Assembly: GCA_011330835.1 (NCBI GenBank)
Contig: DRPO01000117.1
Coordinates: forward strand, 1-5,855
Direction of reading: 5' to 3'
Origin: Gammaproteobacteria bacterium
Lineage (GTDB): Bacteria > Pseudomonadota > Gammaproteobacteria > UWMA-0217
Length of the DNA stretch: 5,855 nt
The notes beneath the pieces are model-generated. The model was given only the letters and a program-made list of their open reading frames with translations, did not search any database and was not told where the DNA came from. How positions within the stretch are numbered: the stretch's first letter is position 1; each line of letters begins with the position of its first letter. The position numbers and the translations under genes were made by a program. This document shows, piece by piece, positions 1-5,362 of the stretch.

Positions 1-49
1 GCCAATCCCTATAGATAATGTGTCATGCGCGGACCGGAGTCAGCGCGAA

Positions 50-101
50 AAAGCGGCGAAAGAGCCCGAAGACGCGCCCTCGGGGACGCAAAGCGGCGAA
101 A
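50..101. repeat. 12-bp direct repeat upstream of aprM
   Basis: The 12-mer AAAGCGGCGAAA occurs twice without mismatch, at 50-61 and 90-101. The copies are exactly 40 bp apart, close to four helical turns, so they lie on the same face of the DNA. Between them CCCGA (65-69) and TCGGG (80-84) could form a small hairpin. The repeats lie about 120-170 bp upstream of the aprM start. Spacing and position would suit a regulator binding site, but no known operator is recognised and chance duplication in GC-rich DNA is possible. Confidence 0.4.
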
Positions 102-137
102 TTCCCTCCGGCCCCGACCCAACATTAGCTCGCCTGA

Positions 138-166
138 TGAAGACATAAATTTTTGCTAATTGTAAT
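138..166 (+). promoter_or_regulatory. Weak sigma-70-like promoter candidate for aprMBA
   Basis: TGTAAT at 161-166 matches the -10 consensus at five of six positions and sits in an AT-rich island (roughly 145-166) within otherwise GC-rich DNA. A 17-bp spacer upstream lies TGAAGA (138-143), which matches the -35 consensus poorly (three of six), so an activator may be needed if this is the promoter. It would give a leader of about 50 nt before the aprM start. It is the best candidate seen, not a firm call. Confidence 0.25.
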
Positions 167-223
167 GCGCGAACAGATGCGACAAACTCCCGCCACTTCA
201 AACTAACCGAGGAGACCGCTGAA

Positions 224-1051
224 ATGAACCCATTCTCAGCGCTGGCGGGAACCATACCCGAACCAGCGATGCAAGCGTATGTCGTCCTGATGTTCATCCT
301 GGTGGTGGCAGGGACATTGCTGGACGTAGCCCACAAGAAAAGCGCCAAATACTTCGCCAAGCTGACGGAAGAGCAAAAGCGCCTGGCCAAGCGCGACGTC
401 AGCAGCCAGAAAGCTGGCATTGCCATCGGCGTTGTCGCCAATGAAGTTCTGACTTCATCGGAATTCTCCAACCCCAAGCGTCGCCTGTCTCACCTGCTGA
501 CGATGTACGGCTTCGTCTTTCTGGTTTTGTCGACCGCGGTCCTGATTTTCGGATACGGCACGTCCGAAGGCGGCGGCTTCTGGGGTCTGCTGTGGCACCT
601 CGGCGCACTGATGCTGGTTGCCGGCAGTTACTGGTTCTGGTTCGGCATCCGCGTTGACGTGTTCGCGGAAGGCCACCCGGTCACGGACATCAAACAGCGC
701 GACATTTTTATTCTGGGCCTGATGTCAATGGGCACCTTTGCCCTGCTCTGGTCGATCTTCCGCGGCGTTGGCGGCTTGAACTGGCTGTTCTTCGTGTTGT
801 TCATTGTGTCCGCCACGGTCCTGTTCAGCACCGTTCTCTGGTCCAAGTTTGCTCACATGTTCTTCAAGCCCGCGGCCGCCTTTCAGAAGAAAACCGCTTG
901 GGCGGACGGGTCACGCGAGAAACTTCCGGATATCCCCGATCTCAGCAGCGCCGAGGTTCACCAGAAATTCCCGGATATTCCGAAGTACATGGGCGACCGG
1001 CCCGGAAACATGGGGCTTGGCATCAAGCGCGAACGGCCAAATCACTACTAA
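224..1051 (+). CDS. aprM: AprM, membrane anchor of dissimilatory APS reductase
   Basis: This 275-aa integral membrane protein is encoded directly before aprB and aprA. It is thought to anchor APS reductase to the inner membrane and carry its electrons to the quinone pool. Hydrophobic segments are visible at about residues 18-36, 91-111, 119-143, 161-180 and 185-214. A charged loop (about 37-90) separates the first two, and the tail after 215 is hydrophilic and proline-rich, so probably cytoplasmic. His90, His125 and His211 lie in or at the ends of membrane segments; the context SKFAHMFFKP at 207-216 recalls the cytochrome-b-like membrane subunits DsrM, HdrE and NarI. Haem binding is inference only. 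The ATG at 224 is preceded by a strong ribosome site, GAGGAGA (209-215), eight bases away. Identification rests on gene order plus topology and is fairly secure. Confidence 0.88.
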   Translation: MNPFSALAGTIPEPAMQAYVVLMFILVVAGTLLDVAHKKSAKYFAKLTEEQKRLAKRDVSSQKAGIAIGVVANEVLTSSEFSNPKRRLSHLLTMYGFVFLVLSTAVLIFGYGTSEGGGFWGLLWHLGALMLVAGSYWFWFGIRVDVFAEGHPVTDIKQRDIFILGLMSMGTFALLWSIFRGVGGLNWLFFVLFIVSATVLFSTVLWSKFAHMFFKPAAAFQKKTAWADGSREKLPDIPDLSSAEVHQKFPDIPKYMGDRPGNMGLGIKRERPNHY

Positions 1052-1072
1052 TCAGATCAGGAGACGAATCGT

Positions 1073-1555
1073 ATGCCTACTTTTGTATACATGGTGCGCT
1101 GTGACGGCTGCGGAGACTGTGTCGATATCTGCCCTTCGGATATCATGCACATCGACAAGGTAAACCGCCGCGCATACAACATCGAACCCAACATGTGCTG
1201 GGAGTGTTATTCCTGCGTCAAGGCTTGTCCGCACAACGCCATCGACGTTCGCGGTTATGCCGACTTCGCGCCTCTGGGACACTCTGTCCGCGTCCGCCGC
1301 GACGAGGAGAAAGGCGTTATCGCATGGCGGATTATTTTCCGTAACGGCAAGAAAGACTGGGATCTGCTGGCGCCCATCACGACCAAGCCGTGGGGAACCG
1401 CCATTCCCGATCTCAAAGCCGTTCCCGCGCCCAGCGACGAAATGCGCAACAGCGAACTGCTCTATAACGAGCCGAAATACATCCGCCTCGACGATGGCGG
1501 TCTGCGCAGCGTCAAAGACGCCGGTGCTTCATTCAAGGCAGGGGTATATTACTGA
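1073..1555 (+). CDS. aprB: Adenylylsulfate reductase beta subunit AprB
   Basis: This 160-aa ferredoxin-like subunit of APS reductase passes electrons between the FAD of AprA and the acceptor. Two [4Fe-4S] motifs are visible: Cys10-x2-Cys13-x2-Cys16-x3-Cys20-Pro and Cys42-x2-Cys45-x2-Cys48-x3-Cys52-Pro. Trp43, next to Cys42, matches Trp48 of Archaeoglobus fulgidus AprB, which lies between FAD and a cluster in that structure. After the ferredoxin domain come the family's IDVRGYADFAPLG stretch (57-69) and a C-terminal extension that wraps around AprA in known structures. The first cluster motif lacks the insertion seen in Archaeoglobus and Desulfovibrio AprB (there C-x2-C-x7-C), consistent with the sulfur-oxidiser lineage that has AprM. 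The start has AGGAGA at 1059-1064, eight bases upstream. It lies 21 nt after aprM, and its TGA overlaps the aprA ATG by one base. Confidence 0.97.
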   Translation: MPTFVYMVRCDGCGDCVDICPSDIMHIDKVNRRAYNIEPNMCWECYSCVKACPHNAIDVRGYADFAPLGHSVRVRRDEEKGVIAWRIIFRNGKKDWDLLAPITTKPWGTAIPDLKAVPAPSDEMRNSELLYNEPKYIRLDDGGLRSVKDAGASFKAGVYY

Positions 1556-3426
1556 TGGACTACAAAACTGTTGTTGAAGACAATATCGATGTTCTGGTCG
1601 TTGGCGCCGGCCTGGGCGGCACGGGAGCGGCCTTCGAAGCCCGCTACTGGGGCCCGACCAAGAAAATCGTCATTGCCGAAAAGGCCAACATCATGCGTTC
1701 CGGCGCCGTTGCCCAAGGCCTGTACGCGATCAACTGCTACATGGGGTCGCGCTTCGGCGAAAACAACCCCGAAGATCACGTCCGCTACGCCCGGATCGAC
1801 CTGATGGGCATGGTTCGCGAGGACCTGTTGTTCGACATGGCTCGCCACGTTGACTCGGCTGTTCACCAGTTCGAGGAATGGGGTCTGCCGCTGATGCGCA
1901 ACGAAAAAACGGGCGCCTATCAGCGTGAAGGCCGCTGGCAGATCATGATTCACGGCGAATCCTACAAGCCCATCGTTGCGGAAGCCGCCACGAAGTCGGC
2001 CGACAAGGTATTCAACCGTATCTGCGTCACTCACCTGCTGATGGATGAAAGCAAGGCCAACCGCGTTGGCGGAGCCGTTGGTTTCAACGTTCGCACCGGC
2101 GACTACCACGTTTTCAAGTCGAAAGCGGTTATCGTGGGCGCGGGCGGCGCATCCAACATCTACAAGCCGCGTTCAGTTGGCGAAGGAGCGGGACGCGTCT
2201 GGTACGCGCCCTGGTCTTCCGGTTCAGCCTATGGTCTGCTGATCGGCGCCGGCGCGAAAATGACGCAGATGGAAAACCGTATCGTTCTCGCCCGTTTCAA
2301 GGACGGTTACGGTCCGGTTGGCGCTTACTTCCTGCACCTGAAGACCTATACCCAAAACGCCTATGGCGAAGAGTACGAGTCCAAGTGGTTCCCCGCCCTG
2401 CAGGAAATGGTCGGCAAGGAATACCTGGATCCGGAAGCGTCCCACAGAACGCACCGCCCGATTCCGACCTGTCTGCGCAACCACGCGCTGATCAGCGAAG
2501 TCAATGCAGGCCGCGGCCCCATCCACATGGTAACGATGGAAGCCTTCCAGGATCCACATCTGGAAGAAATCGGCTGGCACAACTTCCTCGGCATGACGGT
2601 GGGTCAAGCCGTATTGTGGGCGGCAACGGACGTTGACCCCAAATACGAGAACCCCGAACTGACGACCTCCGAGCCTTACGTCATGGGTTCCCACGCCACG
2701 GGTTGCGGCGCCTGGTGTTCCGGTCCTGAAGACGTTTCTCCGGAAGAATACTTCTGGGGCTACAACCGGATGACGACCGTCGAAGGCCTGTTTGGCGCCG
2801 GCGACGCCGTGGGCGGCACCCCGCACGCCTTCTCGTCCGGCTCCTTCACCGAGGGTCGTCTGGCCGCCAAGGCAGCGTGCAAGTACATCGACGACGGCAA
2901 GGCCGAAGGCATTGTAATCTCCGACGCTCAGATCCAGCGCCGCAAGGAAGAGATCTACAAGCCGATGGAGACCTATCGCGTCTATCGCAACGCGATTACC
3001 GCCGGCACGGTCAACCCCCACTACATCAACCCCAGACAGGGGCTGGATCGTCTCCAGAAACTGATGGACGAGTATGTGGGCGGCGTAACCGTCAACTACA
3101 TGACCAACGACAAGCTCCTCAACATCGGCCTCAAGAAACTGAAGCTTCTCGAGGAAGACTGGGAGAACGGCATCGCGGCGGAAGATATCCACGAACTGCT
3201 GCGCGCCTGGGAGCTCAAGCACCGGATCATGACATCCGAAGCGGTTATCCAGCACACCCTGTTCCGCGAGGAAACACGGTGGCCGGGTTACTACTATCGC
3301 GGTGACCACATGAAACTCGACGACGAGAACTGGCATGTACTGACCGTCTCCCGTCGCGATCCGGAAACCGGCGAGTACACGATGGAAAAAGCGCCTCTGT
3401 ATCATCTTATTGATGACGAAGAATAG
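1555..3426 (+). CDS. aprA: Adenylylsulfate reductase alpha subunit AprA
   Basis: This 623-aa catalytic flavoprotein of dissimilatory APS reductase belongs to the fumarate reductase/succinate dehydrogenase flavoprotein superfamily. In sulfur oxidisers it makes APS from sulfite and AMP in the cytoplasm. The FAD Rossmann motif is GAGLGG at residues 17-22, with an acidic ribose-binding residue (Glu42) and RSGAVAQGL at 48-56. Alignment from memory with Archaeoglobus fulgidus AprA places the active-site residues Trp234, Arg265 and His398 at Trp216, Arg247 (in ARFKDGYGPVGA) and His380 (in GSHATGCGAW) with a constant offset of 18. All three are kept, so the enzyme looks functional. The C-terminal helical region (RAWELKHRIMTSEA, then FREETRWPGYYYRGD) is typical of the family. 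Length is slightly below the 640-660 of archaeal and sulfate-reducer enzymes. The ATG overlaps the aprB stop (TGATG), with AGGGG at 1540-1544 as ribosome site, so translation is probably coupled. Confidence 0.98.
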   Translation: MDYKTVVEDNIDVLVVGAGLGGTGAAFEARYWGPTKKIVIAEKANIMRSGAVAQGLYAINCYMGSRFGENNPEDHVRYARIDLMGMVREDLLFDMARHVDSAVHQFEEWGLPLMRNEKTGAYQREGRWQIMIHGESYKPIVAEAATKSADKVFNRICVTHLLMDESKANRVGGAVGFNVRTGDYHVFKSKAVIVGAGGASNIYKPRSVGEGAGRVWYAPWSSGSAYGLLIGAGAKMTQMENRIVLARFKDGYGPVGAYFLHLKTYTQNAYGEEYESKWFPALQEMVGKEYLDPEASHRTHRPIPTCLRNHALISEVNAGRGPIHMVTMEAFQDPHLEEIGWHNFLGMTVGQAVLWAATDVDPKYENPELTTSEPYVMGSHATGCGAWCSGPEDVSPEEYFWGYNRMTTVEGLFGAGDAVGGTPHAFSSGSFTEGRLAAKAACKYIDDGKAEGIVISDAQIQRRKEEIYKPMETYRVYRNAITAGTVNPHYINPRQGLDRLQKLMDEYVGGVTVNYMTNDKLLNIGLKKLKLLEEDWENGIAAEDIHELLRAWELKHRIMTSEAVIQHTLFREETRWPGYYYRGDHMKLDDENWHVLTVSRRDPETGEYTMEKAPLYHLIDDEE

Positions 3427-3437
3427 AGCGCTCCCCT

Positions 3438-3463
3438 GACCGACCGGGCCTGCCCGGTCGGTC
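3438..3463. other. GC-rich perfect hairpin after aprA
   Basis: GACCGACCGGGC (3438-3449) and GCCCGGTCGGTC (3452-3463) are perfect 12-bp complementary arms around a two-base centre. The hairpin starts 12 bases after the aprA stop. No T-run follows, so it is not a standard intrinsic terminator by itself. It may protect the 3' end of the mRNA or help termination together with the hairpin at 3491-3520. Confidence 0.7.
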
Positions 3464-3490
3464 GACACGCCAGAGCCGGAAGCTCGATCA

Positions 3491-3520
3491 AAGAAAAGCC
3501 TGAATACTCAGGCTTTTCTT
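3491..3520. terminator. Strong intrinsic terminator of aprMBA, possibly bidirectional
   Basis: AAGAAAAGCCTGA (3491-3503) and TCAGGCTTTTCTT (3508-3520) are perfect 13-bp arms around a four-base loop, ATAC. Read on the + strand, a GCCTGA/TCAGGC core is followed by TTTTCTTGTTT, the classic stem plus U-tract. The matching A-run on the left arm means it could also stop transcription from the other strand. It lies 64 bases after the aprA stop and separates the apr operon from the next genes. Confidence 0.88.
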
Positions 3521-3523
3521 GTT

Positions 3524-3688
3524 TATACCTCTTACGTTCAAGAATACCCCATTCAGGACGCGTAGGTTTTCGTCGAGAGCAAGGCGTAAAAACGCAGGCA
3601 TGGTGGGGCTATGGCAAGTTTTTACAACGCAGCTATCGGCGAAAAGATGCGTGGCCTGAATGGGGTATTCTTGATCGCAAGAGGTATA
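3524..3688. repeat. 165-bp imperfect palindrome, MITE-like element
   Basis: The outer arms at 3524-3557 and 3655-3688 are 34-bp inverted repeats with only two mismatches; both contain CAAGAATACCCCATTCAGG or its complement. The symmetry continues inward: ACGCGT pairs with the complement of ATGCGT, TTTTCG with CGAAAA, and GTAAAAAC (3586-3593) with GTTTTTAC (3618-3625). That leaves a centre of about 24 bases at 3594-3617. The ends read TATACCTC and GAGGTATA, which would suit insertion at a TA target, although duplication is not proved. There is no coding capacity for a transposase. The element starts three bases after the aprMBA terminator. It is most likely a non-autonomous, dispersed repeat; a large transcribed hairpin is the alternative. 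Confidence 0.75.
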
Positions 3689-3745
3689 TATACTTCTCGC
3701 GACCAGGAAGTATTTAGCCGACTTTGAAAAAATGTTGTTGGACCC

Positions 3746-3752
3746 GAGGTGA
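3746..3752 (+). promoter_or_regulatory. Ribosome binding site of the 116-aa gene
   Basis: GAGGTGA lies six bases before the ATG at 3759 and is a good Shine-Dalgarno match. It supports this start over the in-frame alternatives. A -10-like TATACT (3689-3694) lies at the right edge of the palindrome, but no matching -35 was found. Confidence 0.7.
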
Positions 3753-3758
3753 AACACC

Positions 3759-4109
3759 ATGAACATTACCGAGAAAACCGATGAAGAAATCCTGGAGATC
3801 GCCGACCCCTGGTGGGACGAACTGGTCAAGTACTCCAACAACGCCAACTACCTCCGCTTCATAAAAAACTTTTCCAAGAGCCTGCGTCAAGGCGCGAATG
3901 AAATGGAAATCGGCAAGCAGTTCGCCAGAAGCGACCTGGCCAGAAACATCTCCAAGGAACGTGATTTTCTGGGCATGATCCGCCGCGGCGAATACGTCAC
4001 CGTCCTGTACAGGGCAAAACACAAAACCAAGGAAGGCGAATGGCTCGGAAGGATGGTCCTCGGCTACGAGGATGGTGAAGTCAAGATATTCGGCGTATCG
4101 CTCTTCTAG
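3759..4109 (+). CDS. Unrecognised 116-aa cytosolic protein, possibly NTF2-like
   Basis: I do not recognise this protein with confidence. It has no signal peptide, no membrane segment and no cysteine. The N-terminal half (about residues 5-75) is charged and predicted helical, with DPWWDELVKY (16-25) and a stretch rich in Asn, Lys and Arg. The C-terminal part alternates polar and hydrophobic residues like three beta strands: EYVTVLYRAKH, WLGRMVLGYED and EVKIFGVSLF. Helices followed by a curved sheet is the shape of NTF2/SnoaL-like or DUF4019-type proteins; that is a fold guess, not a family match. It has a good ribosome site (GAGGTGA) and base composition like the genes around it. The next gene starts four bases after its stop, so the two are almost certainly co-transcribed and may work together. 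Confidence 0.85.
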   Translation: MNITEKTDEEILEIADPWWDELVKYSNNANYLRFIKNFSKSLRQGANEMEIGKQFARSDLARNISKERDFLGMIRRGEYVTVLYRAKHKTKEGEWLGRMVLGYEDGEVKIFGVSLF

Positions 4110-4113
4110 ACCC

Positions 4114-4641
4114 GTGAAAGAGATCATTCAGGACAACAAGTACGTCGAACTCACCTACAAGGTGATCGACAAGGACACAAAAGCCAAGCTGAGCTGGGTC
4201 GAATACCCCATTGGCTACATTCACGGAGCCACCGACATACTCTCCCCCGAGGTCAGCGCCGAACTCGAAGGCAAGGCCGCTGGCGATGTCATCGAAGTAC
4301 CTATCGACTGCAACAAACTGTATGGCCCCCGGGACGAGTCCCTGGTCATCACCGACTACAAGGCAAACGTTCCAGAGGAATATCAGGAAGTCGGCATGAC
4401 CATTACCATGCAAAACGACAAGGGCGACCAGAAAACCTTTATCGTCACGCGGGTCGACGAAAAGACTGTCACCCTGGACGGCAACAACCCTCTCTGCGGA
4501 CGGCAAGTGATTTTCATGCTCGAAATACTCAACGTTCGGGACGCGACTGACGAAGAACTCGAAGCCGGCGGCCCCGTTGACGCGGAACCGGACGTGGAAG
4601 AGATCCTCGCCTCCGCGGTCGAGCAAACCAAAAAACACTGA
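4114..4641 (+). CDS. SlyD-like FKBP-type peptidyl-prolyl cis-trans isomerase
   Basis: The 175-aa product fits the SlyD branch of FKBP isomerases, cytosolic folding helpers that catalyse cis-trans change at proline bonds. The FKBP part has YIHG (35-38), ELEGKAAGD (50-58) and LYGPRDESLV (69-78). A chaperone-like 'insert in flap' domain follows (about 79-120), and then LDGNNPLCG (121-129), equivalent to the usual DxNHPLAG, and VRDATDEELEAG (141-152). The usual His is Asn125 here, and the His- and Cys-rich metal-binding tail of enterobacterial SlyD is missing; the tail is acidic. I chose GTG 4114 because the protein then begins where SlyD proteins normally do. An in-frame ATG at 4072 would add 14 odd residues overlapping the upstream gene. 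No clear ribosome site precedes the GTG, so translation is probably coupled to the gene ending four bases before. Confidence 0.9.
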   Translation: MKEIIQDNKYVELTYKVIDKDTKAKLSWVEYPIGYIHGATDILSPEVSAELEGKAAGDVIEVPIDCNKLYGPRDESLVITDYKANVPEEYQEVGMTITMQNDKGDQKTFIVTRVDEKTVTLDGNNPLCGRQVIFMLEILNVRDATDEELEAGGPVDAEPDVEEILASAVEQTKKH

Positions 4642-4668
4642 TTCGACTCATCCCCCGGCAACAACCTC

Positions 4669-4713
4669 AGCCCCGACCCTAGACACGTCTCTCAGGGGAT
4701 GCTGCGTCTTTTT
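4669..4713 (+). terminator. Probable terminator after the FKBP gene
   Basis: AGCCCC (4669-4674) can pair with GGGG-AT-GCT (4695-4703, two-base bulge), with AGAC/GTCT (4681-4690) as an inner stem. A short T-run (4709-4713) follows. The stem is imperfect, so this is a moderate call supported by its place 28 bases after the stop codon. Confidence 0.4.
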
Positions 4714-4728
4714 GATGTAAGCGCTGTT

Positions 4729-4806
4729 GGCCTAATAAGCCGAAGGCGCATCAGGCATTGCTTATGGCAACCCAGATTGCCTGATGCACCTTCGGCTTAT
4801 CAAGCC
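4729..4806. repeat. Inverted pair of REP-like sequences (BIME-type)
   Basis: Two 29-bp arms, 4729-4757 and 4778-4806, are inverted copies with three mismatches, separated by 20 bases. Each arm contains GCATCAGGCA or its complement next to the GATAAGC or AATAAGC motif. This is the layout of the Y-type REP sequences of Escherichia coli (GCCTGATG...CTTATCAGGC, established knowledge). Each unit can fold into its own small hairpin (GCCTGAT with ATTAGGC or ATCAAGC), and the pair can form one long stem. The 20-bp loop holds a further TTGC/GCAA hairpin. The flanking GTAG tetranucleotide of classical REPs is only partly kept (GTTG on the left). It lies between the FKBP gene terminator and the convergent tRNA, where REP elements are often found. 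Confidence 0.75.
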
Positions 4807-4959
4807 TAGTGACCTGGATCCCGGCCAGGGGTCTCACAACACGGCTATCGGCGCTAGAAAAGCGGGCTGACGTGAGCCTCTTGAACACGGGTGGAAGCCG
4901 TCCCATAGCGACGGGGAAACCGGCTGCCCAACCCAATACGAGCCAGAACCACACCGGAA
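4807..4959. other. Non-coding stretch with small hairpins
   Basis: No convincing gene is seen here on either strand. Two short stems are visible: CCTGG (4813-4817) with CCAGG (4825-4829), and CCGTC (4898-4902) with GACGG (4910-4914). The second competes with AGCCG (4896-4900) pairing to CGGCT (4921-4925). No known RNA family could be matched by eye. The open frames on the - strand lack ribosome sites and run into the REP pair. Confidence 0.4.
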
Positions 4960-4993
4960 GCGCCCACTCCCGGACACGTCCGGGAGTGGGCGC
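4960..4993 (-). terminator. Long hairpin downstream of tRNA-Val, likely its terminator
   Basis: GCGCCCACTCCCGGAC (4960-4975) and GTCCGGGAGTGGGCGC (4978-4993) are perfect 16-bp arms around two bases. Relative to the - strand tRNA it lies 28 bases beyond the 3' end, as a terminator should. The tract that follows on the - strand (TTCCGGTGTGG) is only mildly T-rich, so termination may be Rho-assisted, or the hairpin may be a repeat unit with another role. It could also block + strand read-through toward the tRNA. Confidence 0.5.
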
Positions 4994-5021
4994 CTAACCT
5001 AATGATACACAAGGAAGAATC

Positions 5022-5098
5022 TGGTAGGCGCGATTGGATTCGAACCAACGACCCCCACCATGTCAAGGTGGTGCTCTAACCAACTGAGCTACGCGCCT
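5022..5098 (-). tRNA. tRNA-Val (anticodon GAC)
   Basis: Read on the - strand, the 77-nt gene starts with AGGCGCG and ends with CGCGCCT-A-CCA, a perfect 7-bp acceptor stem with discriminator A and encoded CCA. The D arm is GCTCAGTTGGTTAGAGC. The anticodon arm is CCACC-TTGACAT-GGTGG with anticodon GAC, which reads the valine codons GUC and GUU. The T loop is TTCGAAT with matching stem. The D and anticodon arms agree closely with E. coli tRNA-Val(GAC). The gene stands alone with its own promoter upstream and a hairpin downstream, convergent to the apr/FKBP side. Confidence 0.97.
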
Positions 5099-5362
5099 GA
5101 AGGAGGCGGAAATCTATCACGCTCAGGGACAGTCGGCAAGTATTGACCGTAAGATTTTCACAGCCCGAATACTTGAAACAGAAAATCGGGTTTTCAGAAC
5201 GTTTGAGCGCCCGGTTATCCGGACTCCATCACGGTCTCGAAGAAAGGCGGTTGTAGGCCCGCGCGATCATGAGACAATTCACGCCACGGCGCGGCTGTCG
5301 CTCCGCCGTGTGGGAGGCTTGCCGGTTACCGGCGAGACAGCAACAGGAAGTCAATCTGAAAC
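5099..5362. other. Intergenic leader region between tRNA-Val and the kpsM-like gene
   Basis: Besides the tRNA promoter, no gene is seen. A + strand promoter may be TTGACC (5143-5148) with AATACT (5168-5173), but the 19-bp spacer is long. Two neighbouring hairpins lie close to the small ORF: CACGGCG (5285-5291) with CGCCGTG (5304-5310), and GCCGG (5321-5325) with CCGGC (5329-5333). GGCGGTTGTAG (5246-5256) partly resembles the ops element (GGCGGTAGCGT) that recruits RfaH in polysaccharide operon leaders. The match is incomplete. Confidence 0.4.
5111..5139 (-). promoter_or_regulatory. Promoter of tRNA-Val
   Basis: On the - strand, TTGCCG (5139-5134) and TAGATT (5116-5111) are -35 and -10 hexamers matching consensus at four of six positions each, with an ideal 17-bp spacer (5133-5117). 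Between the -10 and the tRNA is the GC-rich TCCGCCTCC, a discriminator type typical of stable-RNA promoters under growth-rate or stringent control. The distance leaves a leader of only a few bases. Confidence 0.6.

Noticed and set aside
1549..2109. 186-codon - strand frame opposite the start of aprA
   Set aside because: Same cause: antisense shadow of a high-GC coding region, with no ribosome site or family match.
2224..3468. Long 414-codon open frame on the - strand opposite aprA
   Set aside because: It is the mirror of aprA, whose active-site residues and family motifs are intact. The - strand frame is open because of third-position GC bias, and its product resembles no family.
3488..3847. 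119-codon - strand frame through the terminator and palindrome
   Set aside because: It spans a terminator, a large palindrome and the antisense of a real gene start, so coding is very unlikely.
4072..4113. ATG at 4072 as the start of the FKBP gene
   Set aside because: It would overlap the previous gene by 38 bases, has GAGG directly against the ATG, and adds residues outside the SlyD-type N-terminus; GTG 4114 fits the family better.
4751..4954. 67-codon - strand frame with a hydrophobic N-terminus
   Set aside because: It runs into the REP-like pair, has no convincing ribosome site and no recognisable domain.
4884..4958. Possible cobalamin-riboswitch-like stretch (GGGAAACCGG, CTGCCC, GAGCCAGAACC)
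   Set aside because: Only loose word matches are present. The conserved CCGCAAC core and a fitting downstream B12 gene are missing, and the next gene is a - strand tRNA.
5022..5098. tRNA-Val as an integration site for a genomic island
   Set aside because: No duplicated tRNA 3' segment and no integrase gene are seen in the sequence next to its 3' end.
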